A DNA stretch of 32,992 nt from Vibrio sinaloensis DSM 21326 (GCF_000189275.1 NZ_AEVT01000039.1:1-32992); one strand, 5' to 3'. Shown: positions 10,643 to 18,620, counted from the first letter of the stretch. The notes: generated by a model not told the origin, from the sequence alone. Numbers and translations are program-made.

Positions 10643-10651
10643 GAGCAGCAA
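10602..10651 (+). other. Nested hairpin in the nutA 5' leader
   Basis: An outer stem TTGCTGCTC (10602-10610) pairs perfectly with GAGCAGCAA (10643-10651). Inside it TTGGGC (10612-10617) pairs with GCCCGA (10622-10627), including one G-T pair, around GTTA. No T-tract follows, so it is not a simple terminator. It could stabilise the mRNA or respond to a regulator. The start codon lies about 44 bases further on. Confidence 0.5.
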
Positions 10652-10694
10652 GAAAAAGCAGTGGAAATCCCCAAAAAGTTCAAAAGGTATGACA

Positions 10695-12356
10695 ATGAAG
10701 CAAGGCCTGATCGTAAAAAGCGCAATTAGCGCAGCAATCCTGGCAACTCTAGCTGGTTGTGCAACAGCACCTCAGCAGGAGTGGGAAGCAGACAAAACCT
10801 ACAAGCTGACAGTTCTTCACACTAACGACCACCACGGTCGCTTCTGGCAGAACAAATACGGCGAGTACGGCATGGCAGCTCGTAAGACGCTAATTGACCA
10901 ACTACGTGCGGAAATCGCAGCAGAAGGTGGCAGCTCGCTACTACTCTCTGGTGGTGATATCAACACAGGTGTACCAGAGTCAGATCTACAAGACGCTGAG
11001 CCAGATTTCAAAGGTATGAGCAAAATCGGTTACGATGCAATGGCACTGGGTAACCACGAGTTCGACAACCCTCTAGAAGTTCTATTTAAACAGAAAGAGT
11101 GGGCTAACTTCCCAATGCTATCTGCAAACATCTACGACAAAGAGACTGGCGAGCGTATGTTCCAGGCTTACGAGATGTTTAATAAGCAAGGTATCAAGAT
11201 TGCTGTAATCGGTCTAACAACTGAAGATACCGCTAAGATCGGTAACCCAGAATTCATTGGCGGTATCGACTTCCGTGATCCTAAAGAAGAAGCGAAAAAA
11301 CTGATCGCTGAACTAGAGAAAACTGAAAAGCCAGACCTAATCTTTGCTGTGACTCACATGGGTCACTATGAAGATGGTAAGCGTGGTGTGAATGCGCCGG
11401 GTGATGTAGCACTTGCTCGTTACCTAGACGAAGGTTCTCTAGATATGATCGTGGGTGGTCACTCTCAAGAGCCTGTATGTATGGAAGCGCCAAACGTTGT
11501 TAAGAAGAACTTCAAGCCTTCTGACGAATGTAAGCCAGACATGCAAAACGGTACATACATTGTTCAGGCTCACGAGTGGGGTAAATACGTAGGTCGTGCT
11601 GATTACGAATTCCGTAACGGTGAACTAGAAATGGTGAGCTACGATCTGATCCCAGTTAACTTGAAGAAGAAAGTTAAGATCGACGGTAAGAAACAACGTG
11701 TACTTATTGAAGACGAGATCAAGCAAGACGAAGCGCTACTTGAATTCCTACGTCCTTACCAAGAGCAAGGCCAAGCTCAGCTAGACATCAAGATTGCCGA
11801 AACTAACGGTAAACTTGAAGGTGACCGTAACGTGGTTCGTTTCCAACAAACAAACCTAGGTCGTCTAATCGCAACTGCTCACATGGAGCGTGCAAAAGCT
11901 GACTTCGCAGTAATGAACTCAGGTGGTGTTCGTGACTCTATCGCTGCTGGCGAAGTAACGTACAAAGACGTACTAACGGTACAGCCATTCGGTAACATCC
12001 TGACTTACACAGATATGTCTGGTAAAGAAGTTCTAGATTACCTAAACGTTGTGGCAACTAAACCTGTAGATTCTGGTGCTTACGCGCAGTTCGCTGGTAT
12101 CTCTATGACGGTTGCTAATGGTGAAGTCTCTAATGTATTCATCGGTGGTAAACAGCTTCGTCTAGACGAAACTTACCGCTTCACAGTGCCAAGCTTTAAC
12201 GCATCAGGCGGTGACGGCTACCCTAAACTAACTGGCCACCCAGGCTTTGTTAACACTGGTTTCGTTGATGCAGAAGTACTAAAAGAGTACCTAGAGTCAA
12301 ACAGCCCAATTGATGTAAACAAATACGCACCTTCTGGTGAGATGGTTTACAAGTAA
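10695..12356 (+). CDS. nutA: Lipoprotein 5'-nucleotidase (UshA/NutA family)
   Basis: This secreted metallophosphoesterase dephosphorylates extracellular nucleotides so that the nucleosides can be imported. The 553-residue precursor has a lipobox LAGC with lipidation at C22, as known for the Vibrio parahaemolyticus enzyme. Two-metal motifs follow in order: LHTNDHHGRF, GGDINTG, GNHEFD, VTHMGHY and GGHSQEP. The C-terminal nucleotide-binding domain has NSGGVRDS, FGNILTY and NASGGDGYP. The ATG at 10695 is seven bases after AAGG. A GTG at 10641 would put a lysine-rich extension before the signal peptide and is rejected. Codon use is strongly biased (CGT, GGT, AAC, TAC, TTC, GAC, CTA), suggesting high expression. 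Confidence 0.95.
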   Translation: MKQGLIVKSAISAAILATLAGCATAPQQEWEADKTYKLTVLHTNDHHGRFWQNKYGEYGMAARKTLIDQLRAEIAAEGGSSLLLSGGDINTGVPESDLQDAEPDFKGMSKIGYDAMALGNHEFDNPLEVLFKQKEWANFPMLSANIYDKETGERMFQAYEMFNKQGIKIAVIGLTTEDTAKIGNPEFIGGIDFRDPKEEAKKLIAELEKTEKPDLIFAVTHMGHYEDGKRGVNAPGDVALARYLDEGSLDMIVGGHSQEPVCMEAPNVVKKNFKPSDECKPDMQNGTYIVQAHEWGKYVGRADYEFRNGELEMVSYDLIPVNLKKKVKIDGKKQRVLIEDEIKQDEALLEFLRPYQEQGQAQLDIKIAETNGKLEGDRNVVRFQQTNLGRLIATAHMERAKADFAVMNSGGVRDSIAAGEVTYKDVLTVQPFGNILTYTDMSGKEVLDYLNVVATKPVDSGAYAQFAGISMTVANGEVSNVFIGGKQLRLDETYRFTVPSFNASGGDGYPKLTGHPGFVNTGFVDAEVLKEYLESNSPIDVNKYAPSGEMVYK

Positions 12357-12388
12357 GTTGACTGCAACTTATAAATCTCTTTAAGCTT

Positions 12389-12417
12389 AAGCGCCGCTCA
12401 GTAGAGTGGCGCTTTTT
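12389..12417 (+). terminator. Terminator of nutA
   Basis: AAGCGCCGCTC (12389-12399) pairs with GAGTGGCGCTT (12404-12414), with one G-T pair, around AGTA and is followed by a T-run. It lies 32 bases after the nutA stop. Confidence 0.9.
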
Positions 12418-12456
12418 GTTTGTATTACCTTTACTTGTGAAAATCGGGAGGGAGCA

Positions 12457-12933
12457 ATGACGCCTGCAATCAATCTCGCCAAAAAGAAAAAAGTGGCGCA
12501 TACCATTCATCAGTACCAGCATGACCCTCGTGCTGAAAGTTATGGATTGGAAGCAGCGGAAGTGCTCGGTCAGGATCCATCTACTGTTTTTAAAACTCTG
12601 CTGTTTTGTCTCAACGGCGACGCTAAGAATCTTGCTGTTGCCGTTATACCGGTAGAACACAAACTCAACCTTAAGCAGGCGGCAAAAGCGGCAAAAGCGA
12701 AAAAAGCTGAAATGGCGAACCCAGATATTGCGCAAAAGACCACGGGTTATGTGGTGGGTGGGATCAGCCCGCTTGGGCAAAAAAAGGCGCTACCGACCTT
12801 TATTCATCACAGTGCACTAACGTTGGAAACTATCTGTGTCAGTGCAGGCAAACGTGGATTGGAGATTGAACTTGCCCCTCACGATCTGGCTGCGCTCACT
12901 CGAGGTCAGTTTGTCGAACTTTGCATTGAGTAA
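12457..12933 (+). CDS. ybaK: Cys-tRNA(Pro)/Cys-tRNA(Cys) deacylase YbaK
   Basis: YbaK clears cysteine wrongly attached to tRNA(Pro), and acts together with prolyl-tRNA synthetase. The 158-residue product has the INS-domain features: K46 in STVFKTLLF, the substrate pocket segment TTGYVVGGISPLGQKK, and the conserved VSAGKRGLEIEL. The ATG at 12457 is preceded by a strong GGGAGGGAG ribosome site. An earlier frame from 12406 runs through the nutA terminator and is rejected. It appears to be a single-gene unit, convergent with uraA. Confidence 0.94.
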   Translation: MTPAINLAKKKKVAHTIHQYQHDPRAESYGLEAAEVLGQDPSTVFKTLLFCLNGDAKNLAVAVIPVEHKLNLKQAAKAAKAKKAEMANPDIAQKTTGYVVGGISPLGQKKALPTFIHHSALTLETICVSAGKRGLEIELAPHDLAALTRGQFVELCIE

Positions 12934-12934
12934 T

Positions 12935-12967
12935 AAAAAAGGGTTGGTGCTTGCGTACCAACCCTTT
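12935..12967 (-). terminator. Terminator between ybaK and uraA
   Basis: AAAGGGTTGGTGC (12938-12950) pairs with GTACCAACCCTTT (12955-12967) around TTGC. On the minus strand a T-run follows, so it mainly ends uraA. On the plus strand only TTTGAAT follows, so it is weaker for ybaK. Confidence 0.8.
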
Positions 12968-12989
12968 GAATCAATTCAATGCCGTAAGA

Positions 12990-14234
12990 TTACTTAGCTT
13001 CTTCTTCCATTTGCGCGTTATCCACCACATGGTTTTCACCTAAGTCTTGTGGTAGGACAAGGTTGAGAAGAATCGCAACGATACCACATAGGCTGACACC
13101 TTGTAGGCTAAACTCACCAATACCAAATGCCATGCCACCAATACCAAATACAAGGGTAATTGCTACGATAACTAGGTTACGAGACTTGTGTAGGTCAACA
13201 TTGTTTTTAATTAGGGTGTTCAAGCCAACGGTTGCAATGGAACCGAATAGAAGGATCATGATGCCGCCCATGACTGGCATTGGGATGGTTTGTAATGCTG
13301 CACCAAGTTTACCCACTAAAGCCAAGATGATTGCGGTAACCGCTGCCCACGTCATGATGACCGGGTTAAATGCTTTGGTTAACATCACCGCGCCAGTCAC
13401 TTCAGAGTAAGTAGTATTTGGCGGTGCACCGACCATGGACGCGGCAATTGTTGCCACTCCGTCACCTGCAATCGTGCGGTGAAGACCTGGCTTTTTAATG
13501 TAATTTTTCCCCGTTACGTTGGAGATAGCCAACATGTCACCGACGTGCTCTACCGCAGGAGCAATGGCAACTGGAATCATAAACAGAATGGCATTGATGT
13601 TGAACTCTGGCATGGTGAAGTTAGGTAGTGCAAACCATGCGGCTTGTTGAACCGGAGTGAAGTCTACAATGCCATACCCTAGGCTTAAGCAATAGCCAAC
13701 GACAATGCCACCTAAAATTGGAGTCAGTTTTAGGAAACCTTTCGCAAATACACTTAGCACGATAGTTGTCATCAGTGACGCAACTGAAATGACCATTGAT
13801 GCATCGGCATCAATCACCTGCGCGCCATCAACCTTACCCAGTGCCATATTCACGGCGACGGGAGCCAGACCTAGACCGATCACCATGATCACAGGACCAA
13901 CAACGACGGGTGGCAGTAACTTGTGAATGATCTCTACACCACGAACTTTGATTAGACCACCCATGGCTACGTACACACAACCTGCAGCCATTAAACCGCC
14001 CATTGTTGCAGGGATACCCCAGGTTTGTACGCCATAAAGGATTGGTGCAATGAAAGCAAAAGAAGAAGCGAGAAAAATGGGAACAGAGCGGCGAGTAATA
14101 AGTTGGAAAAGAAGGGTACCGATACCAGCGCCGAAGAGAGCAACGCTAGGGTCTAGGCCAGTCAGCAGTGGCACTAGAACGAGGGCACCAAATGCGACAA
14201 ACAGCATCTGTGCGCCTTGGATGGCATTTTTCAT
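12990..14234 (-). CDS. uraA: Uracil permease (NCS2 family)
   Basis: UraA is a proton-coupled uracil importer of the inner membrane. The 414-residue protein is hydrophobic throughout, as expected for about 14 membrane segments. The substrate and proton sites can be read in IAPAVEHVGDMLAIS (Glu and His) and GAPPNTTYSEVTGAVMLT (second Glu), and VPIFLASSFAFIAP starts the third segment. The ATG has AAAGGAA upstream. The C-terminal tail is acidic. It is monocistronic here, without upp next to it in the window. A PurR-like operator overlaps its promoter. Confidence 0.95.
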   Translation of the reverse strand: MKNAIQGAQMLFVAFGALVLVPLLTGLDPSVALFGAGIGTLLFQLITRRSVPIFLASSFAFIAPILYGVQTWGIPATMGGLMAAGCVYVAMGGLIKVRGVEIIHKLLPPVVVGPVIMVIGLGLAPVAVNMALGKVDGAQVIDADASMVISVASLMTTIVLSVFAKGFLKLTPILGGIVVGYCLSLGYGIVDFTPVQQAAWFALPNFTMPEFNINAILFMIPVAIAPAVEHVGDMLAISNVTGKNYIKKPGLHRTIAGDGVATIAASMVGAPPNTTYSEVTGAVMLTKAFNPVIMTWAAVTAIILALVGKLGAALQTIPMPVMGGIMILLFGSIATVGLNTLIKNNVDLHKSRNLVIVAITLVFGIGGMAFGIGEFSLQGVSLCGIVAILLNLVLPQDLGENHVVDNAQMEEEAK

Positions 14235-14295
14235 ATTGTTATTCCTTTAGGTGGCGGAAAGTAGTAATTACTCTACAAAAAATAAAATTCGCGGG

Positions 14296-14323
14296 ATTTT
14301 ATCACCACGGCAAACGATTGCAA
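14296..14323 (-). promoter_or_regulatory. uraA promoter
   Basis: On the minus strand TTGCAA (14318-14323) and TAAAAT (14296-14301) are separated by 16 bases. The start codon lies about 60 bases downstream of the -10. The -35 is contained in the PurR-like operator. Confidence 0.6.
14308..14323. promoter_or_regulatory. PurR-like operator overlapping the uraA promoter
   Basis: CGGCAAACGATTGCAA agrees with ACGCAAACGTTTGCGT at 12 of 16 positions, and its GCAAACGATTGC core differs from the ideal core by one base. It covers the -35 and part of the spacer of the uraA promoter, the classic position for repression by purine-bound PurR. Binding itself is inferred. Confidence 0.65.
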
Positions 14324-14419
14324 TCTGAACTGGATCAAATATTTCTTTTTTCTTTAATTGTTCACGTCAATGTCAAGTTGTAAAAGTGATGGTTGTAGGG
14401 CTTTTCCTTAGTACTTTAG

Positions 14420-14448
14420 TTGCTCGAATATCAATAGTTGCTTATCAT
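14420..14448 (+). promoter_or_regulatory. Promoter of the DUF2066 gene
   Basis: TTGCTC (14420-14425) and TATCAT (14443-14448) lie 17 bases apart. The start codon is 37 bases beyond the -10, with AGGAAG as ribosome site. Confidence 0.5.
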
Positions 14449-14484
14449 CGAGATTCGAAGTGAATACTCAATCCTAGGAAGAAT

Positions 14485-15750
14485 ATGCGTCGTTTAGCTT
14501 TATTGGCTTTAGGATTAGTCGGATTACCGGCTATGGCTCTGACCAACGTAGATCTATACCGTTCAGAAGTGATACTGGACCAGGCGGCAGAAAATGCCGA
14601 TGCTAAGGCCCGAGTGGAAGGCATGAAAGAAGTCATCGTGCGAGCGTCAGGTGATCGCTCTGCCGTGTCTAATCAGGTCGTGAAAAAAGCCTTGAATCAA
14701 AGTGGTCAGTACTTGACTCAAATTAGCTACGGGCAACTGGATGGAGAGCAATCCCTGCGCATGGGCTTTAGTGCACCTCATATTCGCTCTTTGTTGAGTC
14801 AAGCTCAGTTACCAGTATGGCCTGCGGCTCGCTCCAACCTGCTTGTTTGGTTAGTGGTTGAGGGGCAAGCTGATCGCAATATTGTCTGGGAACACGGTGA
14901 CTCCGCGCTACTTGAGCAGATGAAGCAGCAAGCGCAGATTCGCGGCCTACCTTTGACGGTTCCTGTGGGTGATTTTGATGATATCACGGGCGTTTCCGTT
15001 TCTGATTTATGGGGCGGTTTTGCTATGCCTGTTGGCCAAGCAAGTCAGCGTTACCCTGTTGATGCTGTGCTGGTGGTAAAAGCACAAGGGAATAGCTTAC
15101 GCTGGACCTTGTATGACCAAAAACCAGCAACGGTGGGCGTGACCCGACAAGCGCCAATCTCTGGTTCAAACAATGGCGGCGACGCGGCAACCAAAATGAT
15201 CAACCAGATCAGTGATTACTACGCGAAGAAAAGTGCGGTTGTAGTGGCGAGTGAGTCGTCTGAGTCCATTAAAATTCGTTTTACCAAGCTAGATGATGCA
15301 GTGGGTTTCTTTACTTTAGAGAACAAGCTCAAATCATTAAGCTCCGTGGCGTCGCTAGATATTCTTAAGATTCAAGGTGATGAAGTGACATTTAATGTCC
15401 ACTTACTTTCATCACAAGCTGAGTTTGAGCAAGAAGTCCGTCGCGTTGCTCCTGTTACTCAATTAGAAAGCATTACTGAACGTCCAAATGTCGTGCCTGA
15501 ATCGATTCCTGCTCCTATCGAGCAAGATAATAACAACGAGCTGACTGTGACTGAAAGTGGAACCGTTGCCGCTGTGCAAATCGATCAACTTCCTCCAGTT
15601 GTACCAGCCGAGACGATTTTGTTGTTTGAGTGGCAAGGTAAACCATATGTATATGTCGCGCCTACTGACAACGAAGAGGTGATTCTTGAAGAGTCAGAAG
15701 CACAAGATACTAGCGTTGAAGGTGTCGAAGAAACAGATGTAGAAAGCTAA
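14485..15750 (+). CDS. DUF2066 domain-containing exported protein
   Basis: I recognise the DUF2066 family, whose function is not known. The 421-residue product opens with a signal peptide (MRRLALLALGLVGLPAMA, probably cleaved after residue 18). The family core follows: VDLYRSEVILDQ, ARVEGMKEVIVRASGD and the LLVWLVVEG segment. Residues 180-330 look like a mixed alpha/beta periplasmic region. The last 100 residues are rich in Pro, Glu and Asp. They include a short LLLFEWQGKPYVYVAP hydrophobic strand before a very acidic tail. There is no lipobox. It is a single-gene unit between its own promoter and terminator, divergent from uraA. Confidence 0.8.
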   Translation: MRRLALLALGLVGLPAMALTNVDLYRSEVILDQAAENADAKARVEGMKEVIVRASGDRSAVSNQVVKKALNQSGQYLTQISYGQLDGEQSLRMGFSAPHIRSLLSQAQLPVWPAARSNLLVWLVVEGQADRNIVWEHGDSALLEQMKQQAQIRGLPLTVPVGDFDDITGVSVSDLWGGFAMPVGQASQRYPVDAVLVVKAQGNSLRWTLYDQKPATVGVTRQAPISGSNNGGDAATKMINQISDYYAKKSAVVVASESSESIKIRFTKLDDAVGFFTLENKLKSLSSVASLDILKIQGDEVTFNVHLLSSQAEFEQEVRRVAPVTQLESITERPNVVPESIPAPIEQDNNNELTVTESGTVAAVQIDQLPPVVPAETILLFEWQGKPYVYVAPTDNEEVILEESEAQDTSVEGVEETDVES

Positions 15751-15771
15751 ATCCGCATCAGAACAAAGAAT

Positions 15772-15799
15772 AGGGGCTGTATACTGCAGCCCCTTTTTT
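15772..15799 (+). terminator. Terminator of the DUF2066 gene
   Basis: AGGGGCTG (15772-15779) pairs with CAGCCCCT (15787-15794), followed by TTTTTT. It may also serve the minus-strand operon ending at 15805, although the reverse T-tract is interrupted. Confidence 0.87.
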
Positions 15800-15804
15800 A
15801 TGCT

Positions 15805-16242
15805 TTATTCAGAATCGCTAGATTCAAAGCGCGCTTTCTCTTCTTTCTCGACTTTTGATAAGCGTTTTAGCTTCATTCCTAACTCTTGTCCTCTGGCACG
15901 TGCATAGAGAATGTTGCCAAAAAAAGCGACGGTTGTTAGGAGCAGTTCAACCACAGCTAACCAACGCTCGCCTCCATCGATATACAAGATAGTAAAACCG
16001 TGCAGAAAATAGAGCATCAGGACAAAGTTAGCCCAAGCATGCGTATAGGGTTTACCAGCAAGAATTCCGGGTAAAGGCAGTAGCAATGGAATCGCCCAAG
16101 CAATAGCCAGTGTTGTACTGCTAATGTGCGGATGAGGTGATAAGCTCAACTGCCATATTGCAATCCATGAGAGTAGAGCCAGGTTGCCAAAAAGCGCCAT
16201 CATTCGAAATAGCTTGGTTCTTGGCTGCATCTCTTGCGTCAT
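15805..16242 (-). CDS. DUF2069 small membrane protein
   Basis: This 145-residue protein has about four membrane segments (near residues 15-32, 43-62, 70-88 and 94-112) and a charged C-terminal tail of about 25 residues (KLKRLSKVEKEEKARFE). It matches the DUF2069 family as I know it from gammaproteobacteria, often beside wrbA. No function is established. Its ATG overlaps the wrbA TGA (ATGA), so translation is probably coupled. It is the last gene of bepA-yfgD-wrbA-DUF2069. Confidence 0.8.
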   Translation of the reverse strand: MTQEMQPRTKLFRMMALFGNLALLSWIAIWQLSLSPHPHISSTTLAIAWAIPLLLPLPGILAGKPYTHAWANFVLMLYFLHGFTILYIDGGERWLAVVELLLTTVAFFGNILYARARGQELGMKLKRLSKVEKEEKARFESSDSE

Positions 16243-16811
16243 TTTGATTCCTTCATTTTGAGTGCGGTCACTGCCAGACGCTTGCCTAAGTTTTTTGCTA
16301 ACTCAACTTCGTCTTGGGTTAACGGTGAGCTACCAGAACTGACTGTTGTTGCACCGTAAGGCGTTCCACCTCGACTGGTGGTATGCAATTTGGGTTCAGA
16401 GTAGGGGATACCTAAAATCATCATGCCATGATGTAGCAGAGGCAACATCATAGTTTGGAGTGTGGTCTCTTGACCGCCGTGTAGGCTTGATGAAGAGCTA
16501 AAAACGCAGGCGGGCTTATCGATTAAATCACCGGATACCCATAGCGCCGTGGTTTGATCCCAAAAATGCTTGAGTGGTGCGGCCATATTTCCGAACCACA
16601 CAGGACTCCCCATGGCTAATCCATCGCAATTTTTTAGCTCGTCTAATGTCACGATTGGATCTGCATATTGCTCCTGGGCAGAGAGCTCTTCGACGGTTCG
16701 CAGATCGGCTTCACAGCCGTCGACAGACTCAATGCCACGAGCGATTTGCCTTGCCACGGCTAACGTGGAGCCGTGGCGACTGTAGTAAAGGACGATCAGT
16801 TTGCAGGTCAT
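16239..16811 (-). CDS. wrbA: WrbA-type flavodoxin-like NAD(P)H:quinone oxidoreductase
   Basis: This is a flavodoxin-fold FMN protein related to WrbA, which performs two-electron quinone reduction. The phosphate-binding loop YYSRHGSTLAVARQIARG is at residues 9-26. The FMN isoalloxazine region is GSPVWFGNMAAPLKHFWDQT, and RGGTPYGATT matches WrbA near the C-terminus. At 190 residues it is slightly shorter than E. coli WrbA (198). The start codon overlaps the yfgD stop (ATGA) and its own stop overlaps the next start. The subfamily could also be described simply as a NAD(P)H-dependent flavodoxin reductase. Confidence 0.85.
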   Translation of the reverse strand: MTCKLIVLYYSRHGSTLAVARQIARGIESVDGCEADLRTVEELSAQEQYADPIVTLDELKNCDGLAMGSPVWFGNMAAPLKHFWDQTTALWVSGDLIDKPACVFSSSSSLHGGQETTLQTMMLPLLHHGMMILGIPYSEPKLHTTSRGGTPYGATTVSSGSSPLTQDEVELAKNLGKRLAVTALKMKESK

Positions 16812-17152
16812 AGAATCTCTAGAACTTGCTCAGGTGGGCGACCGTGGCGAGCTTGGCCATTGTTCACTACGATTGGGCGTTCGATAAGCTTCGGGTGCTC
16901 TACCATTGCATTAAAAAGGGTTTCGTCATCCGCTTGAGCCAAGTCTAGCTCTTTATAGACGGCTTCTTTGGTACGCATCATAGCGCGGACATTGTCGACA
17001 CCTAATTGAGCGTAAAGTGTTTTGAGTTGCTCAACAGAAAGTGGTTCATCTAGGTACTTGATGATTTGTGGCTCAATTCCTTTTTCTTCAAGAAGAGCAA
17101 GGGTTTGGCGGCTTTTTGAACAGCGTGGATTGTGAATAATCACGACTGACAT
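16808..17152 (-). CDS. yfgD: ArsC-family thioredoxin-fold protein (YfgD type)
   Basis: The 114-residue protein has the ArsC-like glutaredoxin fold. The single catalytic-type C11 lies in HNPRCSKSRQTLALLEE, followed by the conserved RPIVV and RPPEQVLEIL. Although annotated as arsenate reductase in many genomes, there is no ars operon here. The position directly after bepA matches E. coli yfgD, whose physiological role is unclear. It lies 16 bases after bepA and overlaps wrbA by four bases. Confidence 0.88.
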   Translation of the reverse strand: MSVVIIHNPRCSKSRQTLALLEEKGIEPQIIKYLDEPLSVEQLKTLYAQLGVDNVRAMMRTKEAVYKELDLAQADDETLFNAMVEHPKLIERPIVVNNGQARHGRPPEQVLEIL

Positions 17153-17168
17153 AAGTTAACTCCTATTG

Positions 17169-18620
17169 TTATTGTAATGCTAAGAAACGTTCTCGTTGGA
17201 CCATCAATTGATCGATACGAGCATCATATCTTGCTTGTTTTAAGCTTCCCAGCTCAGCGAGTTGACTCGCTTGAGTGTAATATTGAATGGCTTTGTTCCA
17301 GTTGGCTTTCAGTGCCAAGATCTCTGCACGAGCAGCCAAGTCTTCATCACTCTGACCTAAATGAATATTGGCTTCAGATAACAACTGCCAGCCATTGACG
17401 TCATTTGGATTGTCGTGAGTGTAGCGTTGTAAAACTCTTAACGCTTCTTGATTCTTCTCTAACTTAATTAGAACGTTCGCGTAGTTAATTGTCAGCACTG
17501 GATTGTTTGGTGACGCTTTCATCGCTTTCTCTAACATCTGTTGAGCTTTATCCGCTTGTTTCTGAGCTATGTATAAGTCAGAAAGCGCATCGAGATAGAA
17601 ATGATTGCTGGCGTCCCCTTTAATCAGTAGTTGTAATATCTTATTTGCTTCATCCAGTTCATTGTTATCTAGATGAACTAAAGCTCGCCCGTATTGGAAA
17701 GCGGCTTTCACGCCAGGTGCGGCCTTTTTTTCGGTACGATCAAACCAATCGTGAGCGGCCTTTGCTTGGATGCCTGCATATCTTGCGACGATGCGGGCTC
17801 GCGCTAGGTTGTAATTAAGAGAAGGGTCAAGTCGCCTTGCAGGGTAGTTTTGTGCTCGAGCTCGGCTGTCTGTGATTCGATCTTCAGGCAGCGGGTGGGT
17901 CAGCAGCATAGGTGGCGGCTTACTCGCATAGCGATACTCATCGGCGAGTCGACCAAAAAAGCGTGGCATGGCTTTTGGCTCAAAGCCCGCTTTCGCTAAG
18001 GTGGCGATACCAAAACGGTCGGCCTCTTTTTCATTACTGCGAGTGTAATTAATGGTGCCTTGCATGCTGCCAGCGGTTGTTGCGGTAATCGCTGCCATCC
18101 CTGCTTGCGGTGAAGCTATAGCCAGTAGTAAAGAGCCAGCGAGAGCGGCTAACGTCGCGGGTGAACGACGAGCTTGTTCTTCCATGCTGCGGGCAAGGTG
18201 ACGTTGGGTCACGTGTGCGATTTCGTGCGCGACAACTGAGGCTAATTCACTTTCACTTTGCGCGTGCAAAAATAATCCGGAATGCAGCGCGACGTAGCCA
18301 CCAAAGAAAGCGAATGCGTTGATGTTGCGGTCTCGGATCATGAAAAAGGTAAACGGGGTTTTTACATCGTCAGCATTAGCAACCAATCGATGACCTAAAC
18401 CGCTAATGTATTCGTTTAAAACGGGATCGTTAACAATCGGTTGGCTTGACCTTAGCATTCGCATATACGCATCGCCATAGATCAATTCCTGATCGATAGT
18501 GAGCGTGCTGCTGGCTGTCGTACCGATATCAGGAAGCTCTAAAGTGTTGGCATTGATGCTAGGGGCGGATAACGCTGCGGCAATACACAGGCAGACCATT
18601 GAACGCGTACGTTTTAACAT
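17169..18620 (-). CDS. bepA: Periplasmic metalloprotease/chaperone BepA
   Basis: BepA assists folding of outer-membrane proteins such as LptD and degrades stalled ones. The ATG at 18620 gives a 483-residue precursor with a signal peptide (MLKRTRSMVCLCIAAALSAPSINA), close in length to E. coli BepA (487). The M48 zinc site is HEIAH at residues 132-136, with the third ligand in NEKEADRFG and the regulatory histidine in LTHPLPEDR. TPR repeats fill the C-terminal half. The frame is open to 18701, but those extra 27 residues would precede the signal peptide. It heads the operon with yfgD, wrbA and DUF2069. Confidence 0.94.
   Translation of the reverse strand: MLKRTRSMVCLCIAAALSAPSINANTLELPDIGTTASSTLTIDQELIYGDAYMRMLRSSQPIVNDPVLNEYISGLGHRLVANADDVKTPFTFFMIRDRNINAFAFFGGYVALHSGLFLHAQSESELASVVAHEIAHVTQRHLARSMEEQARRSPATLAALAGSLLLAIASPQAGMAAITATTAGSMQGTINYTRSNEKEADRFGIATLAKAGFEPKAMPRFFGRLADEYRYASKPPPMLLTHPLPEDRITDSRARAQNYPARRLDPSLNYNLARARIVARYAGIQAKAAHDWFDRTEKKAAPGVKAAFQYGRALVHLDNNELDEANKILQLLIKGDASNHFYLDALSDLYIAQKQADKAQQMLEKAMKASPNNPVLTINYANVLIKLEKNQEALRVLQRYTHDNPNDVNGWQLLSEANIHLGQSDEDLAARAEILALKANWNKAIQYYTQASQLAELGSLKQARYDARIDQLMVQRERFLALQ

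Larger units (their letters stand above)
10265..10694. other. AT-rich intergenic leader region before nutA
   Basis: About 430 bases lack a credible gene. The stretch is markedly richer in A and T than the flanks. It holds a perfect 12-base palindrome ATGTTATAACAT (10340-10351), a PurR-like site, a CRP-like site, three copies of TTCAAGT and a nested hairpin, each listed separately. A 61-codon minus-strand frame (10377-10562) has no ribosome site or recognisable similarity and is not called. Confidence 0.6.

Noticed and set aside
10641..10694. GTG start for nutA giving an 18-codon extension
   Set aside because: It would place a Lys/Ser-rich stretch before the lipoprotein signal peptide and the GTG lies inside a hairpin arm, while the ATG at 10695 has a well-placed AAGG.
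12250..12780. 176-codon open frame on the minus strand opposite ybaK
   Set aside because: It lies fully across the nutA end, its terminator and the well-supported ybaK gene. It has no ribosome site and no recognisable domain.
16808..17152. Calling yfgD an arsenate resistance gene
   Set aside because: It has the ArsC fold and cysteine but no arsR or arsB neighbours, and it lies in the bepA operon as in E. coli, so detoxification is unsupported.
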